Assembly: GCA_050084985.1 (NCBI GenBank)
Contig: JBITNC010000002.1
Location: 10,540,001-10,604,000, forward strand
DNA length: 64,000 bases
DNA from: Nageia nagi
Lineage: Eukaryota > Pinophyta
Direction of reading: 5' to 3'
In this document: in pieces, positions 1-11,480 of the stretch
Numbering within the stretch: position 1 is the first letter of the stretch
Layout of the letters: the number at the start of each line of letters is the position of its first letter
The notes under the pieces: generated by a model
Told to the model about the DNA's origin: nothing
Seen by the model: only the letters and a program-made list of their open reading frames with translations
Database searches by the model: none
Translations under genes and position numbers: made by a program

Positions 1-990
1 GTTGTCAAATCATAAAAAGAATTATGGCTCTTTCGTGTCACTAGAAGTTACTTCAAAAATCGTAATTCCCTTCAAAATAGTAACATCAAATAATAGTTTG
101 ATAGATTATTTCTCCAACATGTTCCAAACTAACTATGCATGTGATGTTACCATAATAATGCAATATTGTTTGTTGGGTCAACCTTTGTAAATCAAGATAT
201 TAAGGATGATGCCTTTACCCATTTTTTAGAACCCAAAAGAGTGGATCGAGTTTGTGGCATCGACAAAGGTGTATCACCAACTACTATGATTGCTATCGAT
301 CATTGTAAGGTATAAATTCACCACATACATAATGAATTAGAAAAAAATAAATAAAATGTTTAAATAAGAGATAAAGGTAAATATTGTAACTATTCATGAA
401 GAGTATGAGAAAAGGATGGATAATTCAATAGTACAAATTTCACATATAGAGGTCTATTAAATTTTTTCATGATTTCATATTTGAAATGCTTATATGTTGA
501 ACCCCTAAATTGTAATGATTAATTGCACATAATTCCATAGGCTAATGAAAAATAAGATACCTAAGAAGATCAAAGGATTAACAACAACTTTGTAAGTGCT
601 AACCAAGGTTTACCAAATATGGTATAATCACTATTATCTCAAGTTTAAAATTATAGATTTAGTTACTATGAAGTGTATTTAACTGGGCTATTAATTTTTC
701 ATGCAATGATTACAAATGATATCAACTTCTAAATTTGATAGAAAATGCTTCTTCTTGACTACAAATAGTCATGTAGTGGCCAAAGCCATATGGTTTAGTG
801 ACAACCATGAGGAAAGGGTGCATCATGTCCCTTTACGTTCAGATTATTGTAAAGTCAGAAGGAGGGTTGTTCGTAAAGTGGATGTCAAATTGTATTGACC
901 ATGTGGTGATTATGAGACATTATAAGAAAATATATGTGACTTCTTTATTGCTTGGTCAATTTTTTTTTTCCTATCTTAAAATATGAGATA
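1..990 (+). pseudogene. CACTA (En/Spm) transposon protein remnant
   Basis: Two pieces resemble plant CACTA-element proteins. At 184-315 the frame reads DRVCGIDKGVSPTTM, like the RVRGxGxGxTPS motif of the Ptta/En/Spm family. At 776-930 it reads HHVPLRSDYCKV, then a stop at 896-898, then PCGDYE, like the VPLGPDYCKV...LPRPCGD signature of the TNP1/En/Spm domain. The stop, the non-coding bases between the pieces and the lack of an upstream transposase show decay. Both termini are outside or unrecognised. The family call is from memory of the motifs. Confidence 0.55.
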
Positions 991-2189
991 ATTTAGCAGT
1001 ATTATTGAACATATTTGGAATGTTTTTGTGATGTGTGAAACTACAGAGAATATTTAAATTATTTGAGCTTATATTTAAATTATGATATGTGAAATGAAAT
1101 GAATTAAATACATCATATTATTTGCACATCCTTGTTGTAGCCATTAATTACATATCCTGCAATCATAAGATTAATCATTGTACATGTATTGTTGACCTTA
1201 TTGGTTGTGCAAGCTATCTTGAAGGAGCTTTGAAACTCACTACCAAAATACACCATATGAATGTGATATGATTTTTTTTTTACTTTTCACTATATGATAT
1301 GATATGAAATGATTTAAATACACCATATCCTCCAAAAATTGGCTTAAAGAAGGAAAATAACTATTCAACCTATAATTTTTTCAAGTATCAAAAATTAGTC
1401 CAAAAGTAATAAGTTGAAAAATAATAATTTTGTAATAGTTATCCAAATATAGAAAAAATATGTGGTTCCCAAGTGGTTCATCAAATCAAGGTTTTAGGGA
1501 GTCCTTGTTGTAGCTATGAATTGCATTTTCTCTAACCATTACAGTCTATGAGATTACATTTGCATCATGCATCATCCACATTTTACATTCATGTCTATCA
1601 AGTTTTATGTTCCATTTTATTTTTTCCAAAAAGTGCTAATTAAGTGTGTGGATGTGTCTACTTGGTGCTTGTAAATCAAAATATCATGATAGCGCTACTG
1701 TAGAGCATATCTGAATCATTTGAGCATAATTTTGTAATCTTTAATCATACTTTTGGTATACTTGATCATTTGAGAATAATTGTAGAGTATATTTGAATCT
1801 TATTGAGTTTCTTCAAGATAGACTGGATGACCAAGAAGGTGAGCATAAGCATTGATGTAACAAAATTTACTCAACATTTTGCATTGCATGTAATTTTGTA
1901 CATGTTATTTTGCAGTAGGTATCTTAATCATTATAGACATTGTAGGCAATGAAATTGTGTTTTGTATCATGAATCTTATTAAACAATTCCCAAGCCATGT
2001 ATCATGCATCTGCATAAAAGTCCACAATTCTTATCATACAATGGTATTGGATAATTTCATATCATATATTTGAAGCATTGAGGTTAGTCACGTGGTAACA
2101 TTATGAACAATGTTGAAGTGTAACAATGATACATCTATTGAGAGATTCTAAATGTAGCTAGCCTTAACTTATCTAATTCATGATATTTT

Positions 2190-2946
2190 AAATAGGTTAT
2201 TATGGGGGGGAGATATATTGTTGTGCTTATTAGGTAGGTAAGACAACATAGCATTTAAATTAATGGGTTGAACAATTACTAAGTATTATAAGCATATTTT
2301 TTGCCAACATACTACTTTTGGATTGGTTTTTGACACTTTCGTAAAGTATAGTGTTTCTCATGTACCTAAGTTTACACCTAACAATTGCATCTGCTTAAAA
2401 GTATCTACAATCTTTCATTTTGTGCATATCTGATAATCATAAGATTAATCATTATACATGAACTATTAACCTACTTGGCTGCAACATAGGTTATCTTGAG
2501 GGAGCTTTGAACTTCATTACCAAAATACCCATAAACCTTGAATTGGGTGTATATATGTGTGTACTTGGTGCTTGTAAATCAAATGTTATGGCTAATGCAA
2601 ACTATCTTGAGAATCACCTATTAGACATGGTATAAAGTATTTTGCTTCATTTATGCCAATGTTTGTAGGGAAAAATAATTTCATGTCATATGGTACAATT
2701 GCAATTATCTCATCTCACCTCTCCTCTCCTCTACCCCATGCCTCTACTTGTACCACTTATCACTTGTGGTGGCCTCTTTCATTGCTTGATTTATATGAGA
2801 ATTTTTTTACAAAATATATTATGATATGATATAAAATGATTTAAATACACCATATGATCAAAAAACTAGCTTGGATAAGGAAACCATGTGTTCAACCTAG
2901 AAATTTTCTTGAAGAAAGAAAGTTAACCCTTATTTATCTAATTGAT
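2190..2946. repeat. About 757-bp tandem duplication, copy 1
   Basis: This segment is repeated from about 2947 onward at a steady offset of about 756-757 bases. Shared landmarks include the C-rich CTCCTCTACCCCATGCCTCT at about 2723 and again at about 3480. Divergence looks like 15-20 percent by eye. Confidence 0.8.
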
Positions 2947-4200
2947 GGTGTTTTGAATAGGTTATCTTGGGGGAAGATTTCTTATCGCAGAGGTAAGATA
3001 ACATAGCATTTAAATTTATGGTTTGAACATATGCTAAGTATTACAAGTATGTTTTTACCAACTTACCACTTATAGATTGGTTTTTAACACTTTTGTAAAG
3101 TATAATGTTTCATTATGTACCCAATTTTACACTTGACAATTACATATGCTTAAAAGTCTCTACAGTATTTCATTTTGTGCATATCCTGCAATTGTAGGAT
3201 TAATCATTATACATAAATTATTGATCTACCTAGTCATGAAAATGTTTTTCTCAAGGGAGCTTCAAACTTCATTTCCAAAATACTCATAAACCTTAAATTG
3301 GGTGTGTGCATGTGTGTACTTGGTGCTCGTAAATAGAATGTTGTGGCTTGTGCAGACCATCTTGAGAATCACCTACTAGACATAATGTAAAGTATTTTGC
3401 TTCATCTATACCTATGTATATTGGGAAAAAGCATTTCATGTCATATGGTATAGTTGCAATTGTCTTATCTCACTTCTTCTCTCCTCTACCCCATGCCTCT
3501 ACTTGTATCACTTATCACTTATGAGATATTTCATTGCTTGATTTGTATGAGAAATTTTTTACAAAATAAATTATGATATGTTATGAAATGATTTTAATAC
3601 ACCATATTGAAGGGATTGAAATCTAACAAATACAATCCTAAACTACCAAGACCACATGGAAGCTCACTCTAACCTAAGAAACTCAAGCATACGCAATCTC
3701 ACAAAGTGACTCAAGATATAAAGTGGTTCCTCCAACTAGAAGTACATCCACTAATTAGATCTCATTTCATTCACAAAGACTACACTCTTACAATCTTCCT
3801 AACTTCATATCCTAAACACTATCCTAGAGCATAACTTTGCTTCACAAATTGGTGAGTGATCACAAAGAGGGGGCCTTCTATTTATAGGCCAAAATCCCTC
3901 TTTGGATTATTCTTTTAACCAATGTAAAAAGGCATGACATGCTACTCCCTTTTACCCAAGGGGCATGCTCATGACATGGAGTGTAGAACAAGTTACATTA
4001 TCATATTCACTTAAATACTTAAGGTATCCAGTGATACCATTAAGTATTAGTGAATTTAAAAGGAGGATTATTACAAAACCCTTACAATAATGCATTATAC
4101 ATTCCAACACATATGATAAAAAAATTGGCTTGGAGAAGGAAACGAACTATTCAACCTATAATTTTTCTTGAAGAAGGAAAGCAACTATTTAACTTAGAAA
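2947..4200. repeat. About 757-bp tandem duplication, copy 2, split by a solo LTR
   Basis: Second copy of the unit at 2190-2946. It is interrupted at 3608 by a 502-bp insertion, after which the unit resumes at 4115 with the same GGCTTGGAGAAGGAAA-type sequence that follows without a break in copy 1. Confidence 0.8.
3608..4109. mobile_element. Solo LTR with perfect 5-bp target duplication
   Basis: The 502-bp insert begins TGAAGGGATTG and ends ATTCCAACA, the TG...CA ends of plant LTRs. It is flanked by the identical pentamer CATAT at 3603-3607 and 4110-4114. The empty site is visible in the sister repeat copies near 1325 and 2850. A TATA-like CTATTTATAGG sits at about 3878. No internal retrotransposon genes remain, so this is what LTR-LTR recombination leaves behind. 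Confidence 0.85.
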
Positions 4201-4265
4201 TTTTCTAAGTGTCAAAAACCATTTCAAAAGTGGTAAGTTAGCATCTTTGTTGTACCCATGAAATC

Positions 4266-4385
4266 GCATTTGCATCATGCATCTTCCACATTGTAGTGCA
4301 TAAAATTATGTTTGCATCATGCATTTTCCACATTACAGTGCATAAAACTATGTTTGCATCCTGCATCTTCCATATTTTGCATACA
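4266..4385. repeat. Three copies of a 45-bp tandem repeat
   Basis: TTTGCATCATGCATCTTCCA-like units start near 4268, 4313 and 4358, each followed by a stretch like CATTACAGTGCATAAAACTA. No coding potential. Confidence 0.75.
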
Positions 4386-4479
4386 TGTCTAGTAAATTTT
4401 ATGTTCCATTTCAAATTTTCAAAAAATGCTTCTTAGGAATGGATGTGTCTACTTGGTGCTTGTAAATTGAATGTTGTGG

Positions 4480-4760
4480 TAGCAATACTATATAACATAT
4501 TTGAATCATTTGAGCAATAATTAAAGTTGTAGAGCATATTTGAATCATTCAAGAAATAATTGGAACTATAGAGCATTTTTAAATAATTTCATATATCATA
4601 TGCATTTACATAATTTTTATATCATATGGTGTACTTAGACCATTTTATATCATATAGCATAGTTGCATCATTTCAGACCATATAACATACTTAGATGAAT
4701 TTCATATCATATGTTGGTGAATTTGGATCATTTTATATCATATGGTGCACTTGATCATAT
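4480..4760. repeat. Short AT-rich repeats around TTTTATATCATATGG
   Basis: Degenerate repeats of TAGAGCATATTTGAATCATT and of TTTTATATCATATGGTG, with irregular 40-60 base spacing, close the repeat block. Confidence 0.6.
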
Positions 4761-5579
4761 ATATATTGGGCCATCCTCAGGAGTCTATGGCCAACATCAT
4801 AATTGGGCTCACTATGATTGAGCTCAAGTGCCATGGGTAATCAATGATGACATAGCTTGAAACAATTCTTCAATTTTGAAGAATGCTTCCATGCTATGTC
4901 ATTTTTTTAATGTGATTAATATGTAGTGGTTTTAAACTACTACATAAATGTATAAAAGGAATAATTAAAACTATCACTTTAAAGAATAATGAGGCAGGTT
5001 GAACGATGATTTAAGTTGCCCATATTAGTTCCTAAAGAAGTGGTTTATAACCACTTCTTTTTGACATTATGTAGCAGTTTTTGGTGTCATATACTGGAAG
5101 ATATTAGTCATCATCTTAGAAAGAAAGAAAGAAATAAATTATATTAATGTCCATGGATGAATAAAAGCAATCAATGGGACTGAAGGGTATACAAGTCTAA
5201 AGCAGCATGGTGGGCTCAATGGCCCTCATTCAAAGTAAACTATGAAAATTCTAAAAATGATAAAGGGGCTAACCTCTAAATAGTTGACTAAAGAAACATA
5301 ATAAGCAAATATGGTTAGAGGGGAGGTCTCTCATGATCTATCTGATTGTGCACTTTTAGGATGATATGTGTTTGCATCTATGCTGATGTAGCTAAATAAG
5401 GTCATGATACGTTGAGATTCAAAAGAACTAAGGTCAACATGCACCCTCTATCTGATACATCGAGTAGGCCAAGATGAGTCCTTAATTCTCCTATGAGCTC
5501 CCTCTTTTGAAGCCACTAGGAAGAAAGAGGTAATCATGATCTAAAAATTTGGATCCTTTCAACATTTAGTAATCTCCAT

Positions 5580-6685
5580 TTTAGTGTGTTTAGTGTGATC
5601 ATTTTATCTTCAACTTTTCGATGCTTCTTTCGGATCGAAAATCCGAGTCTATATGTGGAAGTTATGGCATTAAGTCCAGTTTGAGTATTTTTGAAAAAAA
5701 AAAAAAAATTTCAAAATCTGGCAGGACCTGCCCTCCACCATGGAGGCCACATAGGTGATCGCGCCTGCGAAGGACCACATCAAAGGTTGACTACCTTTGT
5801 GGAGGTCAAATCCCATGCTTGTCCCTCGCCTGCCACGTGTAGTCCATGTCAGCTATTTGACCATTTGACCACGTTTGCCTGTGAGTTCATGCATGCAACT
5901 TGCCAACCGCATGCACCCCATCCATGCCAACCTACCTGATCACCTACGTGTACCGCCTACCCAGTCAACAAGCTATTTGACCACCATTTGATCGTTGACC
6001 GCCTGCCACATGTCACCACCATAGCACACCTGCCCATTTTTAGATTTATTTAATGTATTTTGGCATTTTTTCTAAGTTTTTTGGTGATTTTTGATTCTCC
6101 TAAGGTCCTATTATTGGGTTGAGTTTATCCAGTAAGCCTGTAATAGTCCAAAGAGCATTTTTTTTATTTTAGATCTCATTTTTGGGAGATTTTGGAAACC
6201 ATTTGAGCTCAAATTTGATAGGAAGATCAAGGAGGTTAATGGGTATCTAAAAATGTATTTTTCCCCAAATTTTAGAGTTGTAATTCTCTCTAATTTTAGC
6301 TCCAAAAATTGTATAAAAAGGGAGCAAATTGTACAAGAGAGATTAGAAGGAGGATTTCAGGAATTATTTTAGTTTTGTTGTGATTTTCAGAGCTGAGAGT
6401 GTATTGTGAATGTGAGAGGAGGCCTTGCAAAGTGATTCCACCCATTGATAGTAGAGAGCTTTTGAGCTGGATGTAGCCCACATTGGGTGAACCAGGATAA
6501 ATTTTGGCTTGTCTCTTCTATGGTGAATGCTTTTCTCTTCTCTGTGTTTACAAGTTTATTCTTGATTTTCCTTTACAAGCACTTAATTATTTTAAGTGTG
6601 AATTGATCCATTTGAAAGTTTAAATTTGAAAAATTGTAATCTTATATTTTATGGATCAAATCAAGTGATCACCTGTTGGGTGTTG
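5580..6685 (+). mobile_element. Probable solo LTR inserted in the LINE
   Basis: About 1.1 kb unlike the LINE on either side. It has the layout of a plant LTR: a GC-richer upstream part (5740-6040) with repeated TTGAC motifs and a CACGTG, a TATA box (TATAAAAAG at 6312), and a downstream stretch GTGAACCAGGATAAATTTTG typical of the transcribed end of plant LTRs. No clean target duplication was found; ends are approximate. Confidence 0.6.
5787..5999 (+). promoter_or_regulatory. Cluster of W-box cores and a G-box in the LTR
   Basis: TTGAC occurs at 5787, 5857, 5865, 5977 and 5995, its complement GTCAA near 5963, and the G-box CACGTG at 5834-5839, all upstream of the TATA box at 6312. WRKY factors bind TTGAC cores and bZIP/bHLH factors bind CACGTG. 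Whether these sites are used is unknown. Confidence 0.45.
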
Positions 6686-6689
6686 GGAG

Positions 6690-8810
6690 GTAGATAATAG
6701 GCATTTCCTGAGAAGGAAAGTCTCTTTAAGATAGAGTTCCAAACAACGATGGTTGGAGAATTGAAATAATGTCGAGATCGAGCTATAAGCATCCTAAAAA
6801 AGATAGTGATATTGCCCATGAATCTCATAATAAACTAAACATTTAAAGATGAAATGATTCTCTATCTAAGGTTATATCAAGCATAATTGATAAACTCAAA
6901 GCTCACATGCCAAATGGTGATCAGTCTCTATCTAAAGTTGATGGGAGCACACTCTAAACTAGCCTAGAAACATCTGTAAGCCAAGAGGGAGGTGTAGATA
7001 GATGTAATTAGGGGGTTAAATCAACCCTCTAATAATTCTCATGAAGTGAAGAGAGTAGTGCAATAGCTTGGGTGTGAGGGGAGGTTGGGGGGAAACCCAA
7101 GTGTGTTGTATATAGGCCCTATAGGGTATGTCTCTAATCAAAGCCAATATAACATCTGGGTCTTTATGTGTGTCTCCTTGGGGTATAGGTAGCTGGTCTG
7201 ATGAGACCCCAAAACATTGTAATACCTCAAAGGCCTCATAGAACCAACACCAATGATAACCCTAAGCTACCAAGTCCATGGATGATGCCAAGGCTTGAAA
7301 GGTGAGTTAATCCTCTGTACTCGTAAAAGCAAAGGTGTGTAAACGATGAAGAAAAGAACCATCAATGCAAGGGATCATATTTGTAAAGGTGGGTAGCCAA
7401 ACTTTACCAACGTAATGTGGTGCAAAATAGATCTCTTGCTCTGAACAGAGAGTGATAGAGTGCTAACCAAGATCCTCTCAATTGTGGTCCAATCCAAGCT
7501 CCTCAAGCTAGGGCCCCAAACTTTAGTAGCATACAATACTATGGGAGTGACACCAAAGTGTGGAATAACTGGAGCTTGGATGGGATATCTTGGAAATGGA
7601 GCTAGACACTTTGTCTCTTTAGGGAGGACACTATAACATATCCTCATTGTATTCTAGGTGGGGATACCATTTGCATAGAAAATCAAGGTCCCATGAAGAG
7701 CACTCCTAAATAGATGTAAGATGTGGCCGTCTCGATAACCCTACCTCTGTAAGTGATATGAGTTTGATCAACAATGGTCTTCAAGGTGTTGAAGACCATA
7801 ATATTGGTTTTGTTGAGATTAGCCACCAAGTCCTATCTAGTGCTCAACAAATCAAGGGTATCCATCAAATGTTGAAGACCCTATATTATGTGTGAGAGTA
7901 GCACAATATCATCGAAAAAGAGGAGAATGGAAACATGAGTGTTATGGAGTAGACACTTTGTGTCGATGCTGATAGTCTGGAGTATAAGTAACTCTAACTC
8001 ATCAATATAGAGATCGAAGAGAGCTGGAGAAAGCGAGCAACCCTACTTCACCTCGATGGTGCTATGAATCATGTAAAATAGGCATTTTGCAATACGCACC
8101 CTCCTTGAAATCGACTAGTATAGAGTCAAGATGGATATTATGCCTATCTTAGGGATCCTCAATTGTCTAAGTCTATCCATAAGTCTATGGTATGGGACAA
8201 TATCAAAAGCCTTACTAAAATTTATAAAGCAATTGAAAATTAGGGTCTTTTGAAACTTCAATAATTGCTTGAAGGGTGAGGCTGTGGTTGGTGGTATAGT
8301 GATTTATGTGAAAACCTACCTATCCTCCTACTTTAAAGCCTCTAGTGTCTTTCAGTTGAGATGTGTAGTCCTCAAGAATGGTGGCATAAATATTGGCCAT
8401 AGTATGACCAATCATAATGGTGCGGTAATTGCTTAGGTCAGAAGAGTCACTTGATTTATGGATGGGGTGGATAATGTTCAAGGTCTAGGGGTGGGGAATC
8501 TAGTGCAAATGATGGTGTTGAATAGATGGGAGAGGAAGAGGGGCAATTTGGAACTAGCATGCTTGAGATATTTAGCTTTAAGGTTTTCAATGTCAAATGC
8601 TTTCTCATAACTAAGCTTACGAATGGCTTTATGGATGAGGGGAGGGGAAAAGAAGTCAGAGAAGGAAGGGCGAGTGATGATAGGTGAATGGATGAGGTTA
8701 GGATCAGTGTAGAGTTGAGAGGCATAAATGCTCTAATCCTGTAAAGTGATCTAGCTAATGTGGTATCTTCTGGGTGAGAAAGAGTGCCAAAAAGATTTGG
8801 GATCATTATA
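6690..8810 (-). pseudogene. LINE reverse transcriptase and C-terminal domain, decayed
   Basis: On the minus strand the RT begins near 8810 (DPKSFW-like pre-RT region) and passes through a piece ending TIMIGHTMANIYATIL near 8380. The catalytic box appears as LLFFDDIVLLSH near 7900, with both Asp kept. The thumb region reads VLYATKVWGPSLRSLDWTTI at 7647-7375. The C-terminal part near 6900 matches the shared LINE sequence FRVCSHQL and IETDHH, with NHFIFKCLVYYEI after it. Several stops and frame changes break the reading, so no protein can be made. Confidence 0.75.
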
Positions 8811-9289
8811 GAGTGTTGAGATGATTTCTTATCATCTTTTGGATAGGAAGTGGTGCTTGTTGGTTAGTAAGAGCTAACAGTAAGAGCGATGTAGGGAATG
8901 GATTACATGGGGGGCTTTGCAAAGATGATGGCCTATTTGAGTTGGCAATGGCTAGATTTACATTCCACATCAAATCATTAGTTCATTAGGGAATGGTCAA
9001 GACATCGAGGGTGGGATGGGGGGTGGATGTTATGAGGGAAAATCTACATGACAATGGATTGTAGGGTATCAAAAAGGAAAAGTGTTTGATCATTGATGTA
9101 GAAGAAAGAGTGCATATGGGAAGTTTTTATTTTAGGATAGAGTTATAATTGGGGTCAAGGTCCCAACCAAAGTGGATGGTTATACGAGGTGTATGAGGGT
9201 TGGGGTGATGGGTTGATAGGGAGGTGACATGAGTGGGAGTCTATGAGAAAAAGGGTCAGGTGGGCATGGTTAACAAGGGGGAGACAAGG

Positions 9290-9660
9290 GGCTACATGAA
9301 AGGTTTGGCATAAGGGGACAAGTGGGGGCTAACAAGGACATAATCCACAACATTGGACCCACTTACATGAGAGGGGTCTTTGGGTGGTGACCTTATACGT
9401 GATGGGTAGATAACTATCGATAAATATATTAAATGATGGTTTAAAACTACCCCCAAAATCCCTTTTTGGTCTAATGATGATTGAAAGGAGAAATCAAATG
9501 CCTCGGATTTCACCCCCTCATTTGTTTGTAATGGTTTAGTAACATTTTGAGTGTTAAGATAAATTAGGGTTTTAACACCCCTTTTCCTATTTTGCATCCT
9601 TCCATGCTCGAACAAATCCAAACCCCCTTTATGGTATGATTTTTAAGCCCACCTAAAACA
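9290..9660 (-). pseudogene. LINE endonuclease fragment
   Basis: A minus-strand ORF contains GSNVVDYVLVSPHLSPYAK, matching the GSSVVDYxLxSP motif near the end of apurinic-type endonuclease domains of LINEs; this domain nicks target DNA. It lies upstream of the RT region in the same orientation, as expected. The upstream half of the domain and any gag-like ORF1 are missing. Confidence 0.65.
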
Positions 9661-10569
9661 ACAACTTATGCCATTCCTATGGATCTCATCATCCATAAAT
9701 AGGTTTGGGTCATCTCTATTGTTGACTCCCTTATCTCCATCGCCTTTAAACTTGCTCTTACCATTTCCAAGTCTAGGAGTTTGTTCATATCTAATAATCT
9801 AGTTAGTTTAATAATCATCATGCCATATTTTACTAATATCGTTATTTTTTTGACCTAAAAATCTAGAGTAATTTTATGCCTATGTCATCCTAAAGCACCT
9901 TTGAAGTGTCTTCTAAAAAATTACATTTAAATGTATTCATAAACATATTATTTATGTTTCAATAAGGTGAAATTTAGACAATTAAAATATTATCTTTGGT
10001 AATTTTAGTTATCTAACTTAACTAATGTGTTCCATCATTTAATATTTCAATATAAATATTGTTAGTATTTATGATAAATATGTAATTACTTAAGTAATAG
10101 TTACCTCTTTTCAAGGGAAAGTTCACAACTTGAAATTTATTTTAGATCAAATAAATTATAAAAAAATGTTATTTACTACATATACATAGAGAGAAATAAC
10201 TAGGAGTTCATATAATCGAAAACATTCTTATCTTCATTTCCTATCATCTTTGTTGATTTGTTAACATCTATAATATATTTACCTCCATATTAAGCACTTA
10301 TCACACTTGAACTATTGTCTATCTTCTCATTCATAGCTCTTAAAAGTTACTCTATATACATTTTTATAAGGATTGCCAAAATCATAATGATTTTAAATAA
10401 CTACAAAATAGGACTTGAAGATCGACATTACATTTATATGGAATATTACAAAATTTATTAAAAGATTCATATAACTATTTTCAAATCTTCTACTTTCTTA
10501 CTATCATATCAAATCTTTCATTTCAATTAACTAAACAAAAAATTCAAAATTTAATCACTCATAAAAAAT
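9661..10569. other. AT-rich non-coding stretch
   Basis: Very AT-rich sequence with no open frame of note, no exon-like islands and no repeat I can match elsewhere in the window. Confidence 0.5.
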
Positions 10570-10579
10570 ACACTTATCA

Positions 10580-10798
10580 TGAATTGATGGATAAGGGAGT
10601 TGAAGAGGTAGGTAGTTCAAAGCTATCGAATGTGGAAGGCCTAGGTTCAAAACTCTTTGCCCCTAAAAGTTGAAACATACAAAAAATCCTATCAAGTTGA
10701 TAGTAGGTGTGGACAAGGCCATGATAGTGCCTTGAGTGGATTTTGACGGAATAGATACCTTTTGATTGTAGCTCTAAGCTTAAACAAATAAAAAAAAA
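10580..10798 (+). mobile_element. Probable SINE with 10-bp target duplication
   Basis: A 219-bp insert ends in an A-rich tail (AAACAAATAAAAAAAAA) and is flanked by identical ACACTTATCA at 10570-10579 and 10799-10808. Near its 5' end are a tRNA A-box-like TAGTTCAAAGC (about 10613) and a B-box-like GGTTCAAAACT (10644-10654), about 31 bases apart as in tRNA promoters. No coding sequence. A tRNA-derived SINE fits all of this. Confidence 0.7.
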
Positions 10799-10949
10799 AC
10801 ACTTATCAACATAAATTCTTCAAAATTCTACATCTAATTCAAAATTTATACCTTGGAATTAGATTCTTTATTTGAGAGAGTTTCTTCAATCAAAGTCATA
10901 TGAGAGTCACACCTAACTCAACCATGTCAGCTTGCCTAAAAACTATTGA

Positions 10950-11480
10950 TTAGACTTTACATATTACCATATTACTAATATGAATGCAAGAGTAAAATTT
11001 TGAACATAATTCTTTTTCAACTTGAAAAATTTCCCACCCACTTACCTCTCCAACTTTCCTCAAGATATGATATTGAAAATAATTTTGATATTTAATGTCA
11101 TTGTTACAAAATAAGAAGTATGGGCTGAAGATATTTGTGGGGTATAGCAAAGGAAGAAGACCCTTGCTGTCTCCCTTGGAATGTTGAGCGCCAATAATAA
11201 AAGCATCTACAATCCAATTACCTGCAACAATCCGCTTTTGAGATAACACGATTTATCGCAGGTTCCCCAAGTCTTCTGGTGACCTTGTCCACTCTGCCGA
11301 AAAAATCTCTTCTGCTTCAATATCAGCACGCAACTGAAGAAGTGGAGAAGAGTTTTTCCTGCACGCAACGGCATTCTTGGGGGATCGAACATCCAACTAA
11401 TGGCTCGACACATTATATATATACACGATTTGGCTGAAATGCCAAAGAAATTTCCTGCGTGAATTCGGAGGAAAAATCTG
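10950..11480. other. Unidentified gene-like stretch with higher GC
   Basis: From about 11200 the base composition becomes more gene-like than its surroundings. Overlapping minus-strand frames of 99 and 68 codons are open, and a plus-strand frame is open but lacks an ATG. TATATATATA at about 11415 could be a minus-strand TATA box. I recognise no product; it might be an old exon, an LTR piece or a pseudogene. Confidence 0.25.

Larger units (their letters stand above)
1130..4760. repeat. Diverged tandem-repeat block, AT-rich
   Basis: Blocks of the same sequence recur several times on the plus strand. The phrase around GATTAATCATT occurs near 1170, 2450 and 3200; GTGTCTACTTGGTGCTTGTA occurs near 1655 and 4446; GCATCATGCATC occurs near 1560 and 4270. 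Copies differ by many substitutions and indels. No protein is encoded. It may be an old satellite-like array or internal repeats of a large non-coding element. Confidence 0.75.
5118..9660 (-). mobile_element. Non-LTR retrotransposon (LINE), interrupted by an LTR
   Basis: Read on the minus strand this is an endonuclease-reverse transcriptase LINE: endonuclease piece (9660-9290), RT (8810-7375), a C-terminal domain (7370-6690) and a 3' UTR (5560-5118). The 3' tail reads AACATTAAT...TTTCTTTCTTTC-like on the minus strand and is shared by copies at 28718 and 45022. An LTR-like sequence separates the coding part from the 3' UTR. Stops and frameshifts are frequent. Confidence 0.8.

Noticed and set aside
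5691-5939. 82-codon ORF starting with poly-Lys
   Set aside because: The poly-Lys comes from a poly-A run and the rest is GC-rich LTR promoter sequence; no protein motif.
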